Positions 11,401 to 23,027 of a DNA stretch of 64,000 bases are shown in pieces. The position numbers were made by a program, and so were the translations under genes. The first letter of the stretch is position 1. Every line of letters begins with the position of its first letter. Source of the DNA: Lithobates sylvaticus (lineage: Eukaryota > Chordata > Amphibia > Anura > Ranidae); NCBI GenBank assembly GCA_028564925.1, contig CM053028.1, positions 363,869,302 through 363,933,301 of the forward strand, given 5' to 3'. The notes below the pieces were generated by a model. It ran no database searches and was not told the DNA's origin. It worked only from the letters and a program-made list of their open reading frames with translations.

Positions 11401-14190
11401 CTATTCGACTTTGCATTAAATTGTTGGGAAAGATGGTGGCTTCTTTCAAGGCCGTTTCTTATGCGCAGTTTCATTCAAGACTGCTGCAAAACATTATCCT
11501 GTCAACATGGAACAAAAGGGTCCAAGCTCTGGACTTCCCAATGCGTTTATCCCCCAAAGTGCGTTAGAGCCTCAATTGGTGGTTGATATCAAAGAATCTT
11601 CAAAAAGGAAAATCCTTTCTACTAGTAGTTACCTGGAAGGTGGCAACAACAGATGCCAGCCTTCTGGGCTGGGGAGCAGTCCTGGAAGAAGCGTCTGTTC
11701 AAGGCAAATGGTCCAAATCACAGATGACCTTGCCCATCAATGTTGTAGAGATTCGGGTAGTACGCCTGGCCCTGGAGGCCTGGACGCTCAGACTACAGAA
11801 TTGTCCTCTCAGGATCCAATCTGACAATGCCACAGCTGTGGCCTATATCAATCACCAAGGGGGCACGAGAAGTCGTGGAGCCCAGAGAGAGGTAAATCAT
11901 ATTCTATCTTGGGGAAACATTCCTTGCCTATCAGCAATTTTCATTCCAGGGACAGGGAATTGGCAGGCGAACTAGAGTCACCAACAATTGTTCCCGGGAG
12001 AATGGTCCCTTCACCTCGACATCTTTCTGTCATTATGCCAAAAATGGGAAGTTCTGGACATGGATCTGTTTGCGTCCAAGTTCAATAACAAGATTGACAA
12101 CTTTTTGTCAAGGACAAGGGATCCGATTGCATACGGAACAGATGCCTTGGTTTTTCCGTACAATCAATTTTTCACTGATCTATGGGTTCCCTCCTGTTCT
12201 GCTGCTTCCGCACCTTCTCGCTGGATCAAGCAACAAGGGAAGGAGGTGAATCTTTTGGCCCAGGAGATCTTGGTTTGCCGAGATCATAAAAATGGCGGTA
12301 GGGGACCCTTGGACTCTTCTGCTATGGCCAGACCTTTTTTTTCTCGCAAGGTCTGGTATTCCATCCTACCTTACAAACGCTAAATTTAGCGGTTTGGCTA
12401 TTGTGACCCACATGCTAAAAGATCGTGGGCTGTTCGTTTCAGTCGTTTCTACTTAGTTAATACTAGGAAGCCAGCCTCCAGAGTCGTATACTAAAGAATC
12501 TGGAAGGCATTTGTCTCCTGGTGTGAATCCAGGGGTTGACACCAAACTTTGTCTGTGCTGCATGCCCTTACATTGTACTTTTGACAATGGCCATTTATTT
12601 TTTTTCTTGTAAATACCTTAATTTTCCTTTCTTGTCCCTCACTTCTGCCCCTAATCGCCTAGACGATTCACAAGGGTTCCTGGGATAGCGTCGTCATGTA
12701 TTGCGAACCGCCTATTGCCGAAATCTAGCGTTTTTTGGCATATAGGAAGGGACGCAAATGGGCGGAGTTGGCTACATCAACCGGGAGGAAGAGAAACAAT
12801 CGAGCAAGAGCCAATAGGATGGTGTCAGGGCGGGCTGCTATGTGTAGGCGGCTCCGCCCTCTTTTTTAGGAAGCCCAGTAATTGGCTGTTATTTCATAGC
12901 TGCTCGGCCCCGCCCACCCTGACATCAACAGCCAATTATTGGGCTTCTTAAAGGGGGCAGAGTCGCATACAGTAGTGGCCCACCCTGACACCATCCTATT
13001 GGCTCTTGCGCGATAGCTGCTCGACCCTGACATCAACAGCCAATTATTGTGCTTCTTGAGAAAGGGGCGGAGTCACATACAGTATTGGCCCGTCCTGACA
13101 CCATCCTATTGGCTCTTGCCGGATGGCTGCTCAGCTCCGCCCACCCCGACATAGTCTAAGGATTGTGACAGTCCCTCTATGTTCGGACCACACCCCCAGC
13201 AATGTCGGTGCATTTCCAGGATAATCCGACTTGTCTCCTCGTCTGTGTTGTGATTGACAGGTTGCTATAGCAATGGGGTGGGAACTTCTGCCAACGCAAC
13301 ATTGCCATCGCACCCTGTCAGGAAGGAGGACGGTCTCCCTGAGGCATTACTGTGCATGTGCGAGATTTGGTGGTGCATGATGGGTAGACAGCTGCACAGA
13401 AATCCAGCAAATTTACACTAGAGGGCTTCAGATGCCCACAACTGAAATGGAACCTGCCTGCTTCCGAAAAACAGTAAGTAATTTAACTATTTTTAAACAA
13501 AGTAATAGCGCAAAAAATATGACATGTTAGCAATGTTCATTTACAGATCAAGACAGTTACAGAGCAGTCTTAAAAAAAAATAATAATAATTTGGGGGACT
13601 GGAACACTGCTTTAAAGCGCACTTCTTCAGGGTTGTTAGTGCTTCTTGGGCAGTGCATCACCAAGCTTTCATGGCTCAGATCTGCAAGGCCGCAACTTGG
13701 TCTTCAGTCCATACATTTACCAGATTCTATCAAGTAGATGTAAAAGATCATGCGGATATTGCCTTTGAGCGCAGTGTACTGCAGGCTGCAATATGAGTCC
13801 TCTAGTTTCTTTGTACCCTACTTTTATTGTGTCTCCCTCCTTTCAGTTGGCATTGCTATGGGACATCCCACATAGTAACTACTATGGCTCTGTGTCCTGT
13901 GATGTATGATAAGAAAATAGGATTTTAATAACGGCTTACCTGTAAAATCATTTTTGAAGTACATCACAGGACACAGAGGTCCCTCCCTTCTTTAGTATAC
14001 TCGTGTATTGCTTTACTACAAAACTGAGGTACTCCCTCCAATGGGGAGGGGTTATATAGGGAGTGCACTTTTTAATTTAGGGTGTGCCAGTGTCCACCTG
14101 AAGGTGGCCTATAACCCAATTAGTAACTACTATGGCTCTGTGTCCCGTGATGTACTTCAAAGAAAAGGATTTTACAGGTAAGCTGTTATA
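8430..14190 (+). mobile_element. DIRS-type tyrosine-recombinase retrotransposon fossil A
   Basis: Inverted terminal sequences (TACATCATGGGACACAG near 8448, TATATAACCCCTCCCACTGG, and their reverse complements near 13890-14155) bracket a DIRS layout. A gag-like stretch lies at about 9750-10740. The reverse transcriptase, with YLDDLLF near 11174, covers about 10900-11560. An RNase H region follows (TTDAS near 11648 and QSDNATAVAYINHQGG near 11815), then a segment with LDMDLFASKFN. The recombinase C-terminus (QICKAATW) is at about 13620-13800. DIRS elements lack LTRs and integrate with a tyrosine recombinase. This copy is old and broken many times. Another repeat block (about 12545-13617) is inserted in its recombinase part. 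Confidence 0.88.
12545..13617. repeat. Repeat block inserted in DIRS fossil A
   Basis: This stretch splits the recombinase region of the DIRS fossil. Its core has internal repeats: GAGCCAATAGGATGGTGTCAGG (12807-12830 area) returns inverted as CCTGACACCATCCTATTGGC near 12982 and 13097. The segment around CAACAGCCAATTATTGGGC recurs near 12925 and 13035. It ends near GGAACACTGCTTTAA, an end style like the TTAA MITEs. Family unknown; it may be a composite of two insertions. Confidence 0.6.
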
Positions 14191-14775
14191 AAAATCCTAT
14201 TTATACGTTTTATAAATATTAACCTTGGTGTGCAAAATAGCAGCCAGGTAGCATTGTTTAAAGTACATACACATTTGCTTGTGCTTATTGCCCTCTTCCC
14301 TTCTCTTCCTCTTTTGTTTAAACCATTTACTCTATTTTTGTTCCTGGTATGCCATATATGGTGGAGATTAACATTACTAACCAATTTTTGGAACTGGCCA
14401 ATTTATATTCATTTTGGCTTCTATTGTTCTGTTTTTTCTGTTTATGGTTGGGCCATGTGTCATGACATGTAGTTTAAAAATGGAGTCTTTCCAGTGAAAC
14501 GATCTGTAATGCTTATAGGTTGGTTTGCCACTGTGAGACTGACTTACAATAAAGTATGCTATAATTTATCAGAACAAAAAGTATGTGAACGTTAATGTGA
14601 TGCAATTGTGTACTTTTATGTTAAAACCATGAAATGGACAAATGAAGAAGGCTATAATGGAGAAAATTACTTTATTGAAAAACGTTTGGCAAATGGTAAA
14701 GATATAAAGTGTATTTGTTTGTGAACTACAACAGATGCAGGTACGCATTGGAGGTATATGCAAATACAAACTTGC

Positions 14776-15040
14776 CAATAGACTGGCTTCGATACTACAC
14801 CCCTACCCCAATCTGTCCCGCTATCGCCTACTGTCAATTTTTAGGCAATCCCTGAAAATCTTTTTCATCAAAGAAGCCTATTCAGTCTCCACCTAACTGT
14901 ATTTTTACTATCTCCATCAGCTCATCCCCCCACAGTTTATTACCTTTTGTATCATCTGACATTCCCTTTTAGGTTCTGTCTGCCCACATGTAAAGTGCCA
15001 AGCAAACTGTTGGTGCTATATAATTCTCATATAATGAAGC
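14776..15040 (+). mobile_element. LINE 3' end fragment (L2/CR1-like)
   Basis: Read on the + strand the fragment gives SRYRLLSIFRQSLKIFFIKEAYS, the conserved last segment of L2/CR1-type reverse-transcriptase proteins (...FR..LKT.LF..AY). It is followed by a non-coding tail with GTAAAGTGCCAAGCAAACTG and GTGCTATATAATTCTCATATAATG, a typical L2-type end. It is strongly 5'-truncated and inactive. The same kind of tail appears at 30600-30911 and 60090-60262. Confidence 0.7.
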
Positions 15041-15629
15041 AGACCTCAAGGCAACTTCCACAAAAACCTGTTAATAATTAAGGTAAAGGCTTCAAAAATA
15101 TCTATATTTTAAGCCAAACTCCAGCAAGCTGCTCAATACACATTTGAAATACAAATAAACTATCTTGCCTATGAACAGTCTCGCTATGCAGAGTGTTACA
15201 GCATGCAAAATAAGACCCTATTACGCAGCTGGATTTCGTTTTTTACTGGTCCATAATGGTAGTGTTTTATATCTGAATGGAGTTCACCTTAGTAAAAGAG
15301 CTATCATTAATTTTTTATACACAGTTATCCACCTTATGGTAAAAAGTACATGAAGCACATTGTCCCATGCTGCTAGGTGCTTCCTAAGTCTGGTTATGAG
15401 GTTTGACCTGCCCCATACTTACCCTTCCCCCTCACCCCCACCCTTCCCCTTCGACAAATTCCACAACTGCTAGGAAGGAGACAGACTCCTAATAAAGACT
15501 GCTCCTCTTGGCTCTGAGCATATTCCCAAGAGGAATGCCGAGAGACTGTAGACTGACTTGTCCCCCCCCCCTCCCTCTGCATTTATCTTATCTCAAAGTG
15601 CTCTGAGTTTAGGTTCTAGTTCCTTGAGT
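15041..15629. other. dlg1 intron, nothing recognised
   Basis: No repeat, exon or open frame I can assign. A C-rich patch lies near 15560-15575. Confidence 0.45.
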
Positions 15630-15862
15630 CCCTTTTCACACCGGTGCCACTTGTCATGCGATTTGGCAGTCGGCAATGGAACTGAAGTGAAACATCGATT
15701 TGAAAAGCTCCTGCACTATTTTTTGCACTTTCAGGTGCGACTTGCATAGACATCTGTGCATGAAGTCGCACAGATTTCAGGCAAGTCGCACCTGAAATCG
15801 AATAGAGTGCTACTTCACTTGAAGTAGGATGATTACAAAGTCGCTTTTGGTGTGAATAAGGG
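15630..15862. mobile_element. MITE with CCCTTTTCACACC ends
   Basis: Begins CCCTTTTCACACCGGTG and ends GGTGTGAATAAGGG, an imperfect inverted pair. The interior has the mirrored AGTCGCACAGATTTCAG / AGGTGCGACTTGC words seen in this group of frog MITEs. Non-autonomous; superfamily not decided. Confidence 0.6.
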
Positions 15863-16090
15863 CTAAAGAGATTACAGTCAAAACTATACCAATAAGTGAT
15901 AAAGCAAATTTGTTTACTTCCTGTCTAGAAATATAATAGAAACACAGCAATTTATCTTAAACAGCAGTTATACTATGTATTACATTTTTAAGAGATTGGC
16001 TTTGTAAATAAGCCACCCTAGGAATAGCCTAACTTAGACTTAGTTTTTGCTTTCACGGAAGGATATAGAGGCCTACTTTTTAGTCAGTAA

Positions 16091-16485
16091 GGCCCCTTTC
16101 ACTCTGAGGTGTTTTTCAGGCGCTACAGCGCTAAAAATAGCACCTGTATAGTGCCTGAAAAAAAACGGCTCCTTTCACTCCAGTGTGAAAGCCGGAGGCT
16201 CCTTTCACACTAGGGCGGTGCGCTAGCAGGATGGTAAAAAAAAGTCCTGCTAGCAGCATCTTTGAAGCAGTGAAGGAGCGGTGTATTCACCAATCCTACC
16301 CATTGAAATCAATGGGGCAGCGTGGCTATACCGCCGGCAAAGCGCATCGGCACTTTGTGGGTGGTTTTAACCCTTTTTTGGGGGTTAAAACTGCCCGAAT
16401 AGCGCCGCTAAAACGACGGTAAAGCGGCGCTAAAAATAGCGCCGCTTTACCGCCCATGCCCGCACCACCCCAGTGTGAAAGGGGC
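16091..16485. mobile_element. MITE with GGCCCCTTTCAC ends
   Basis: Starts GGCCCCTTTCACTCTGAG and ends CAGTGTGAAAGGGGC. Internal copies of CTCCTTTCACACT and a strong palindrome (AAAGCGGCGCTAAAAATAGC then GCCGCTTTACCG) fill it. The GC-rich, hairpin-forming body and matching ends mark a non-autonomous DNA transposon. Open frames on both strands here are by-products of its composition. Confidence 0.75.
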
Positions 16486-17124
16486 ATGTGGCTGCTAAAG
16501 ACCACCAGTTTGCTGGTAAGCCTAGGACAGATCACCTATATTGAACTAACTGGCACATTACTTATTAATTGACATGCTACTATGAGTCTGAAAAACTGCA
16601 TATTACCGCAATAGTCTTTGCGTTATGATTTACAAAAAACGTACTTTAACATGAAGCTGTTTTTTTTTAGCTGTTCTTGAATGTGCATTCATAGCTCTAT
16701 ATAAACTCACCTTAAACCATTCAAAAGGTCTATATGTCCATATGCCATCTACAAACTGTATGCACATTAAAGCTACCTGCATCTAATGTATAGTAACCAT
16801 GGAGAGTTCATAGGTTTTGATCATTTTGACAATAAATTTTGATAACTGTGGAACTTGGGGACCCAATATTTGTTAAGCATACCCATATAACTGGGCAATA
16901 TATTTTACATTTTTTTCTTAGACAACAGATGCACAGTCAAATTGCAAGAACAGATCCACAGTTACACAGCATTACAGATTGTTTTCAGTATTTGTTGCTG
17001 GAATGCCTTCCATTTTAAGCTGCATGTTTGGAAACTCTGGTCAGCTTCCACATTTCTGCTAGGGCGGGGCATTTGTACACACGGACATTAGACATCCTTT
17101 GTTTTGCCCCTTCCTTTTCTTCAG

Positions 17125-17224
17125 CAGTCATTCAATGACAAGCGTAAAAAGAACCTCTTTTCCCGAAAATTCCCATTCTACAAGAACAAGGACCAGAGTG
17201 AGATGGAAACCAGTGATGTTGACC
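17125..17224 (+). CDS. dlg1: dlg1 alternative hook exon, insert I3 (protein 4.1-binding)
   Basis: After a TCTTCAG acceptor this 100-bp exon reads QSFNDKRKKNLFSRKFPFYK then NKDQSEMETSDVD, plus one base. GTAAGT follows. The basic KKNLFSRKFPFYKNK core is the I3 insert of DLG1 and has a close counterpart in DLG2. In mammals I3 binds the FERM domain of protein 4.1/ERM proteins and targets SAP97 to lateral membranes. The single trailing C completes CAA (Gln) with the exon at 23905, giving DVDQHVTSN. Residues M and V replace Q and A of the human sequence as I recall it. With length 1 mod 3 it is frame-equivalent to I2. Confidence 0.97.
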
Positions 17225-17683
17225 GTAAGTATGTGGAATATAATGGCAAGCTCTAGAGAGGTCTGCTAGTTTGCAGTAGGGTGTTGCAAATGAGGCATTT
17301 TCAAGAACAGTAACTGGTTTTCAATTTGTATAACAGTGCATTTTACATTTGTAACAGGACTTGCAGAGAATATGAAGCTAGGGTGGTGGCTACATGACCC
17401 TTGACAAAACTGCTTGCTGCTTTGATGAGGTCTGAATTAAGCCATACATTATTAATGACTTTTCATATTTCACATTTGACATTCTGTAGCCATGAGTATC
17501 AATATATTGGCTCAAGTCCTTGTTTAGTAATGCCTCAGAATATTGTTGTATACCTCAGAGTTGGTTATGGACCTCTTCCTGTGCTTGGAAATGCCTTTTC
17601 CCGTGGCGCCGTTTTTGGATATTTTACTGACAAGTGTTTTCTGTGATTATTTCTTTGTTTTTGCTTGCTCTCTGGGACTACAG

Positions 17684-17717
17684 GAGATCCCTGACGACAT
17701 GGGATCAAAAGGCCTGA
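17684..17717 (+). CDS. dlg1: dlg1 alternative hook exon, insert I2
   Basis: A CTACAG acceptor precedes 34 bp reading EIPDDMGSKGL plus one base A, then GTAAGT. Joined to the exon at 23905 (AA|CATGTA) it completes AAA (Lys), so the insert is EIPDDMGSKGLK, the 12-residue I2 insert of DLG1. In mammals I2 replaces I3 in some isoforms and is linked to different localisation of SAP97. It lies 459 bp after I3. Because both exons are 1 mod 3, only one can be used per transcript without breaking the frame. Identification rests on an exact recalled match plus splice sites. Confidence 0.96.
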
Positions 17718-18599
17718 GTAAGTGACAGAAAAAACACCACCTGAATTACCCATTTATTTTGATATTTCTCTCTGCAGATGGGGTTGCCTGCTTCTGTTAT
17801 GTAAAAAGTTGTGAACAGTGAATAAATATGTATTGTGAGTTAAATCTGCAGCTATGTTAAAAAGTAAATTATCTCCTATGCCTTCAACTTAAATCACTCT
17901 ATAGTTTGTCCAGTGTTCAGCCTGCGTCTGATACCTGCCAATAAGTCATCCAGGGACTGCAGTCTTGCTGGTTTGTTGCCCCATCTATAAATCGGCCAAC
18001 TGACGGTGCATTTCTACATAGTAAATCAGTGTTGTTTCACTGTAAAAGTGCTATTGAGGTATGCATGGTAGAAATATGGAAGCTACCAGTGCTGTCTTGT
18101 GTTTGAAGCCCCAACCTCCAGTACTGTTTGCTAAATACTCATTGCTGTCAGTGACTCACAGAATAGTAGGATTGAGGAACACAGCAGTTTACACATTTAA
18201 AAAACTGTTAACAGTGATGGTTGCCATTTTTTTTTTATTCAGATAGGTTAGCTTTAAATTAAGGCAATCAGAACTTTAGTTATCAGTGGAATATCAGGGC
18301 ATAATGTGTGCATTATTCTCTCCCAACCTGCATTTTTTTTATCTTTTATGAAACTCCACTCTGTGAAAACATTTCATTTCTCAGTGTCGAGGAAATTTAC
18401 TGCAGGATGTAGAAACCGCTTTCAAAGATCTGAAAACATTTTGGGTTTTGTGTGGAGTGCCTGCAGGAGCAATTATTGTTTACAGTGGCAATAAAAAGTA
18501 TGTAAACCACTTTGATTTAAAGGACAAGTTCAGCTTTGGAACATCATATATGTTCCACTTACTTTTTAGGGGGTCTGGGTGTGTTCTAACATCTGCAGC
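17718..18599. other. dlg1 intron between I2 exon and C/T-rich tract
   Basis: Intronic sequence with no further exon recognised. A small open frame at 18306-18494 lacks any known homology. The intronic AAAGGACAAGTTCAGCTTTGG word at about 18519 is typical of frog repeat ends and leads into the tract. Confidence 0.5.
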
Positions 18600-21166
18600 C
18601 TCTCACCACTGCCCCCCCCACTTCCCTCCCCCCTCTTCTCGCCCCCCTCTTCCCGCCCCTCTCTTCCACTTTCCCCTCTTCCCTTCACTTCCACTCTCCC
18701 CTCTTCCCTTCACTTCCCCTCTCCCCTCTCTCCCCTCTTCACTTCCACTCTCCCCTCTTCCCTTCACTTCCACTCTCCCCTCTTCCCTTCACTTCCACTC
18801 TCCCCTCTTCCCTTCACTTCCACTCTCCCCTCTTCCCTTCACTTCCACTCTCCCCTCTTCCCTTCACTTCCACTCTCTCCTCTTCCCTTCACTTCCACTC
18901 TCCCCTCTTCCCTTCACTTCCACTCTCCCCTCTTCCCTTCACTTCCACTCTCCCCTCTTCCCTTCACTTCCACTCTCTCCTCTTCCCTTCACTTCCACTC
19001 TCTCCTCTTCCCTTCACTTCCACTCTCCCCTCTTCCCTTCACTTCCACTCTCCTCTTCTCTTCACTTCCACTCTCCCCTCTTCCCTTCACTTCCACTCTC
19101 CCCTCTTCCCTTCACTTCCACTCTCCTCTCTTCCCTTCCCTTCCACTCTCCTCTCTTCCCTTCACTTCCACTCTCCCCTCTTCCCTTCACTTCCACTCTC
19201 CCCTCTACCCTTCACTTCCACTCTCCCCTCTACCCTTCACTTCCACTCTCCCCTCGTCCCTTCACTTCCACTCTTCCCTTCACTTCCACTCTCCCCTCTT
19301 CCCTTCACTTCCACTCTCCCCTCTTCTCTTCACTTCCACTCTCCCCTCTTCCCTTCACTTCCACTCTCCCCTCTTCCCTTCACTTCCACTCTCCCCTCTT
19401 CCCTTCACTTCCACTCTCCCCTCTTCCCTTCACTTCCACTTTCCCCTCTTCCCTTCACTTTCACTCTTCCCTTCACTTTCACTCTTCCCTTCACTTTCAC
19501 TCTTCCCTTCACTTTCACTCTTCCCTTCACTTTCACTCTTCCCTTCACTTTCACTCTTCCCTTCACTTTCACTCTTCTCTTTACTTCCACTCTCCCCTCT
19601 TCTTTACTTCCACTCTTCCCTTCACTTCCACTCTCCCCTCTTCTCTTCACTTCCACTCTCCCCTTCACTTCCACTCTCCCCTCTTCTCTTTACTTCCACT
19701 CTCCCCTTCCCTCCCACTCTCCCCTCTTCTCTTCACTTCCACTCTCCCCTTCACTCCCACTCTCTCCTCTTCTCTTTACTTCCACTCTCCCCTTCACTCC
19801 CACTCTCCCCTCTTCTTTACTTCCACTCTCCCCTTCACTTCCACTCTCCCCTCTTCTCTTTACTTCCACTCTCCCCTTCACTCCCACTCTCCCCTCTTCT
19901 TTACTTCCACTCTCCCCTCTTCCCTTCACTTCCACTTTCCCCTCTTCCCTTCACTTTCACTCTTCCCTTCACTTTCACTCTTCCCTTCACTTTCACTCTT
20001 CCCTTCACTTTCACTCTTCCCTTCACTTTCACTCTTCCCTTCACTCTCCCTCTTCTTTACTTCCACTCTCCCCTCTTCTTTACTTCCACTCTCCCCTTCA
20101 CTTCCACTCTCCCCTCTTCTCTTTACTTCCACTCTCCCCTTCACTTCCACTCTCCCCTCTTCTCTTTACTTCCACTCTCCCCTTCACTCCCACTCTCCCC
20201 TCTTCTCTTTACTTCCACTCTCCCCTTCACTTCCACTCTCCCTCTCCCCTCTTCTCTTTACTTCCACTCTCCCCTTCACTTCCACTCTCCCCTCTTCTTT
20301 ACTTCCACTCTCCCCTCTTCTTTACTTCCACTCTCCCCTCTTCTTTACTTCCACTCTCCCCTTCACTTCCACTCTCCCCTCTTCTCTTTACTTCCACTCT
20401 CCCCTTCACTTTCACTCTCCCCTCTTCTCTTTACTTCCACTCGCCCCTTCACTTCACTCTCCCCTCTTCTCTTTACTTCCACTCTCCCCTTCACTCCCAC
20501 TCTCCCCTCTTCTCTTTACTTCCACTCTCCCCTTCACTTTCACTCTCCCCTCTTCTCTTTACTTCCACTCTCCCCTTCACTCCCCCACTCTCCCCTCTTC
20601 TCTTTACTTCCACTCTCCCCCCTTCACTTCCACTCTCCCCTCTTCTCTTTACTTCCACTCTCCCCTTCACTCCCACTCTCCCCTCTTCTCTTTACTTCCA
20701 CTCTCCCCTTCACTCCCACTCTCCCCTCTTCTCTTTACTTCCACTCTCCCCTTCACTCCCACTCTCTCCTCTTTACTTCCACTCTCCCCTTCACTCCCAC
20801 TCTCCCCTCTTCTCTTTACTTCCACTCTCCCCTTCACTCCCACTCTCTCCTCTTTACTTCCACTCTCCCCTTCACTCCCACTCTCCCCTTCACTCCCACT
20901 CTCCCCTCTTCTCTTTACTTCCACTCTCCCCTCTTCTCTTTACTTCCACTCTCCCCTCTTCCCTTCCACTCTCCCCTCTTCCCTTCCACTCTCCCCTCTT
21001 CCCTTCCACTCTCCCCTCTTCCCTTCCACTCTCCCCTCTTCCCTTTACTTCCACTCTCCCCTTCACTCCCTTCATTCTCCCACTCTCCCCTTCACTCCCT
21101 TCATTCTCCCACTCTCCCCTTCACTCCCTTCATTCTCCCACTCTCCCCTCTTCTGTCCCCCCTCTC
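18600..21166 (+). repeat. 2.5 kb G-poor C/T-rich minisatellite in dlg1 intron
   Basis: About 2.5 kb built of C, T and some A, with only isolated G on the + strand (for example CCTCGTCCC near 19255 and CACTCGCCCC near 20451). The left part repeats a 25-bp unit (ACTTCCACTCTCCCCTCTTC plus CCTTC). An 18-bp variant with CACTTTCACTCTTCCC runs at about 19455-19565 and again near 19950-20040. The right part mixes 25- and 18-bp units into about 43-bp composites, and the end has a 28-bp unit with CCCTTCATTCTCCCACTC. Two overlapping frames stay open for about 900 codons only because stops need G or A in positions the unit lacks. It is not a protein gene. Confidence 0.95.
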
Positions 21167-22309
21167 TATGACAGCGGGCTGGGGATCTTCTCCCTGCAAC
21201 CGCTGTCAGTTTGAAAATAGCAGGGCTCCACCGACATGGCTTCATCATTAATTCAGTTTCCTGTGAATTAATGCCTACAAGTACCTTCAGCCATTGCAGC
21301 CAACAGCTTGTAGTTCTCAATGTGTCCTCCTAGTCCACTGATCTTCCTGCTCTCGGGTAACTGCCTGCCCATGCGAGTTAGTGGCACACGCTATTTTGAG
21401 AGTCTGCGGGAACTTGAGATTGCACCTGCGATCTACTGATCATGGGTGCAATGCTTTGGATGTTTCCTAGGAAGAAAAAAAAATGCACTTTTCTTTTTGC
21501 AGGTAAAAAAAAAAACGTGCATGTATTATTTTTTTGGTGAACGTGGCTTTAAGTGGTATTCTGCAGTAATTTGCTATACAATTCGATCTGATGCTCATAT
21601 AAGTAACCACAGATTAAACAAACAATTCTAATTTCTAGTGTCTTATTGAACACACCTGTTCAAGTTTAATTCTAAGGATAATTGATGGGAGAAAATTGCC
21701 CAAGTGTCACCAGCCTAACTTATGCACAACACCTATTACAAAATGAAAAGGTTTCTCTTGTCAACAGTTGTTCAACAGTTTGACAGTATAAACTATGGGA
21801 GTAAGCATGTGTCTCCATATTGATGCTGCTCTTTGAGTAATAAATCCTAAAAATGATGTGCACTATAAGAGACACAAGGTCAGCATTCAGGGCTCAGGCA
21901 AACGGAATTTAATAAACATTGCTTATACAGGTGTTGAGCTTTTATTTTTTTTCCAGCCTTTAAAAGCACATTTTATGCAAGTCTGTGTCCATAGTCATTT
22001 ATACACAAATTGGAAGAAGACTGTTTACAGGCTGAAGTAAATCCCACCATTCTTGAGAGGAGCATTTCAGCAGGAACAAAATCTAAACACGCCTAAACGC
22101 TATGCACGTAAAGTGTTTGCGCATAAATACATTCCAGTATCCAGAATAAATTAATATTTGGAACAGTAGAATGCATGTGCGCTCAAATGCTATAAGGGCA
22201 TAAACACATGTGCAATGCGTGACTTTGTGTGTTTGTTTGCTTTTTGTGCCTTTTTTTATTTATTTTTTTTTTGCCTGATTTTCCAGCAAACGGTTCTGGC
22301 ATTAAGACA
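21167..22309. other. dlg1 intron, no gene seen
   Basis: GC-moderate sequence just after the tract (21170-21460, possibly part of the repeat that carried it), then A/T-rich intron. No assignable open frame or exon. Confidence 0.5.
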
Positions 22310-22691
22310 CGGTTCACACCAGTGCGTGGTGTGAGATTTGCATGTGATTTACACTGCACTGCAAGTCGCATGCGATGTCTGCAGTGCGATTCCAGCCATG
22401 CAGCTAGTATGGCTAAGTTGGCATCGCATTCGGACCAAACTTGCACAGGACCCTTTTTTTGGTCCACACCAGAATCGGATCACATGGGTGTTCACACCTA
22501 TGCGATCCAATTCATGTCTGAACTGTCAGTTCGCAGTGCAATATGCGAGCTGAAATAGGGGTGTCATGAACATTGTATTGACACTCCCAGCAGTTTGCAT
22601 ATGGCAGTGTGAACTGCCTTGCGGGTCGGGTGCGATGCGGGAACCCGCAGTGGGTTTGCAGGGTTCCCACATCGCACAAGTGTGAACCGGG
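22310..22691. mobile_element. MITE with CGGTTCACACC ends
   Basis: Left end CGGTTCACACCAGTGCG, right end CACAAGTGTGAACCGGG, in inverted orientation. The body is rich in GCGATTCCAGC/GCATGCGATG words. It belongs to the same broad MITE style as 15630-15862. The 109-residue open frame across it does not look like a host protein. Confidence 0.7.
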
Positions 22692-23027
22692 ACTAACGCA
22701 CTTTTTCAGATTCCTGTGTGCATGAGGCCCTAAAGCTCACTGTGCTTGACCATCAGGCAAGAGCTAAAAGGAAGAGGAGCCATGAGGTCTATTTCCTCTT
22801 TCTAGCATAATTTGTAATTCAGCAAATGATTACCACTACACTGTGGTGACTTGGTGACTATAACTACACTATATCACTTGATACCTGATAGTTTTCAGGT
22901 ATCTGTAGTACCTCTGCAGCTTTAAAGTGGTTTCTCCAGTGATGTGCTCTTAGCCTCCCACTCACCATATCACAAGTAGTAGTACTACTTTTAAATGGAT
23001 GAAAGATGTAATTTCCCAATGAACCTA

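Noticed and set aside
18448-21251. Two overlapping open frames of about 900 codons (Ser/Pro/Leu/His-rich)
   Set aside because: They run through a C/T-rich minisatellite in which stop codons cannot easily form. Two frames are open at once, the sequence is pure unit repetition, and the interval is intronic to dlg1.
22229-22558. 109-codon open frame with an apparent hydrophobic start and Arg/Cys-rich remainder
   Set aside because: It overlaps the MITE with CGGTTCACACC ends. The composition comes from repeated GCATGCGATG words, and the hydrophobic start is a T-rich tract.
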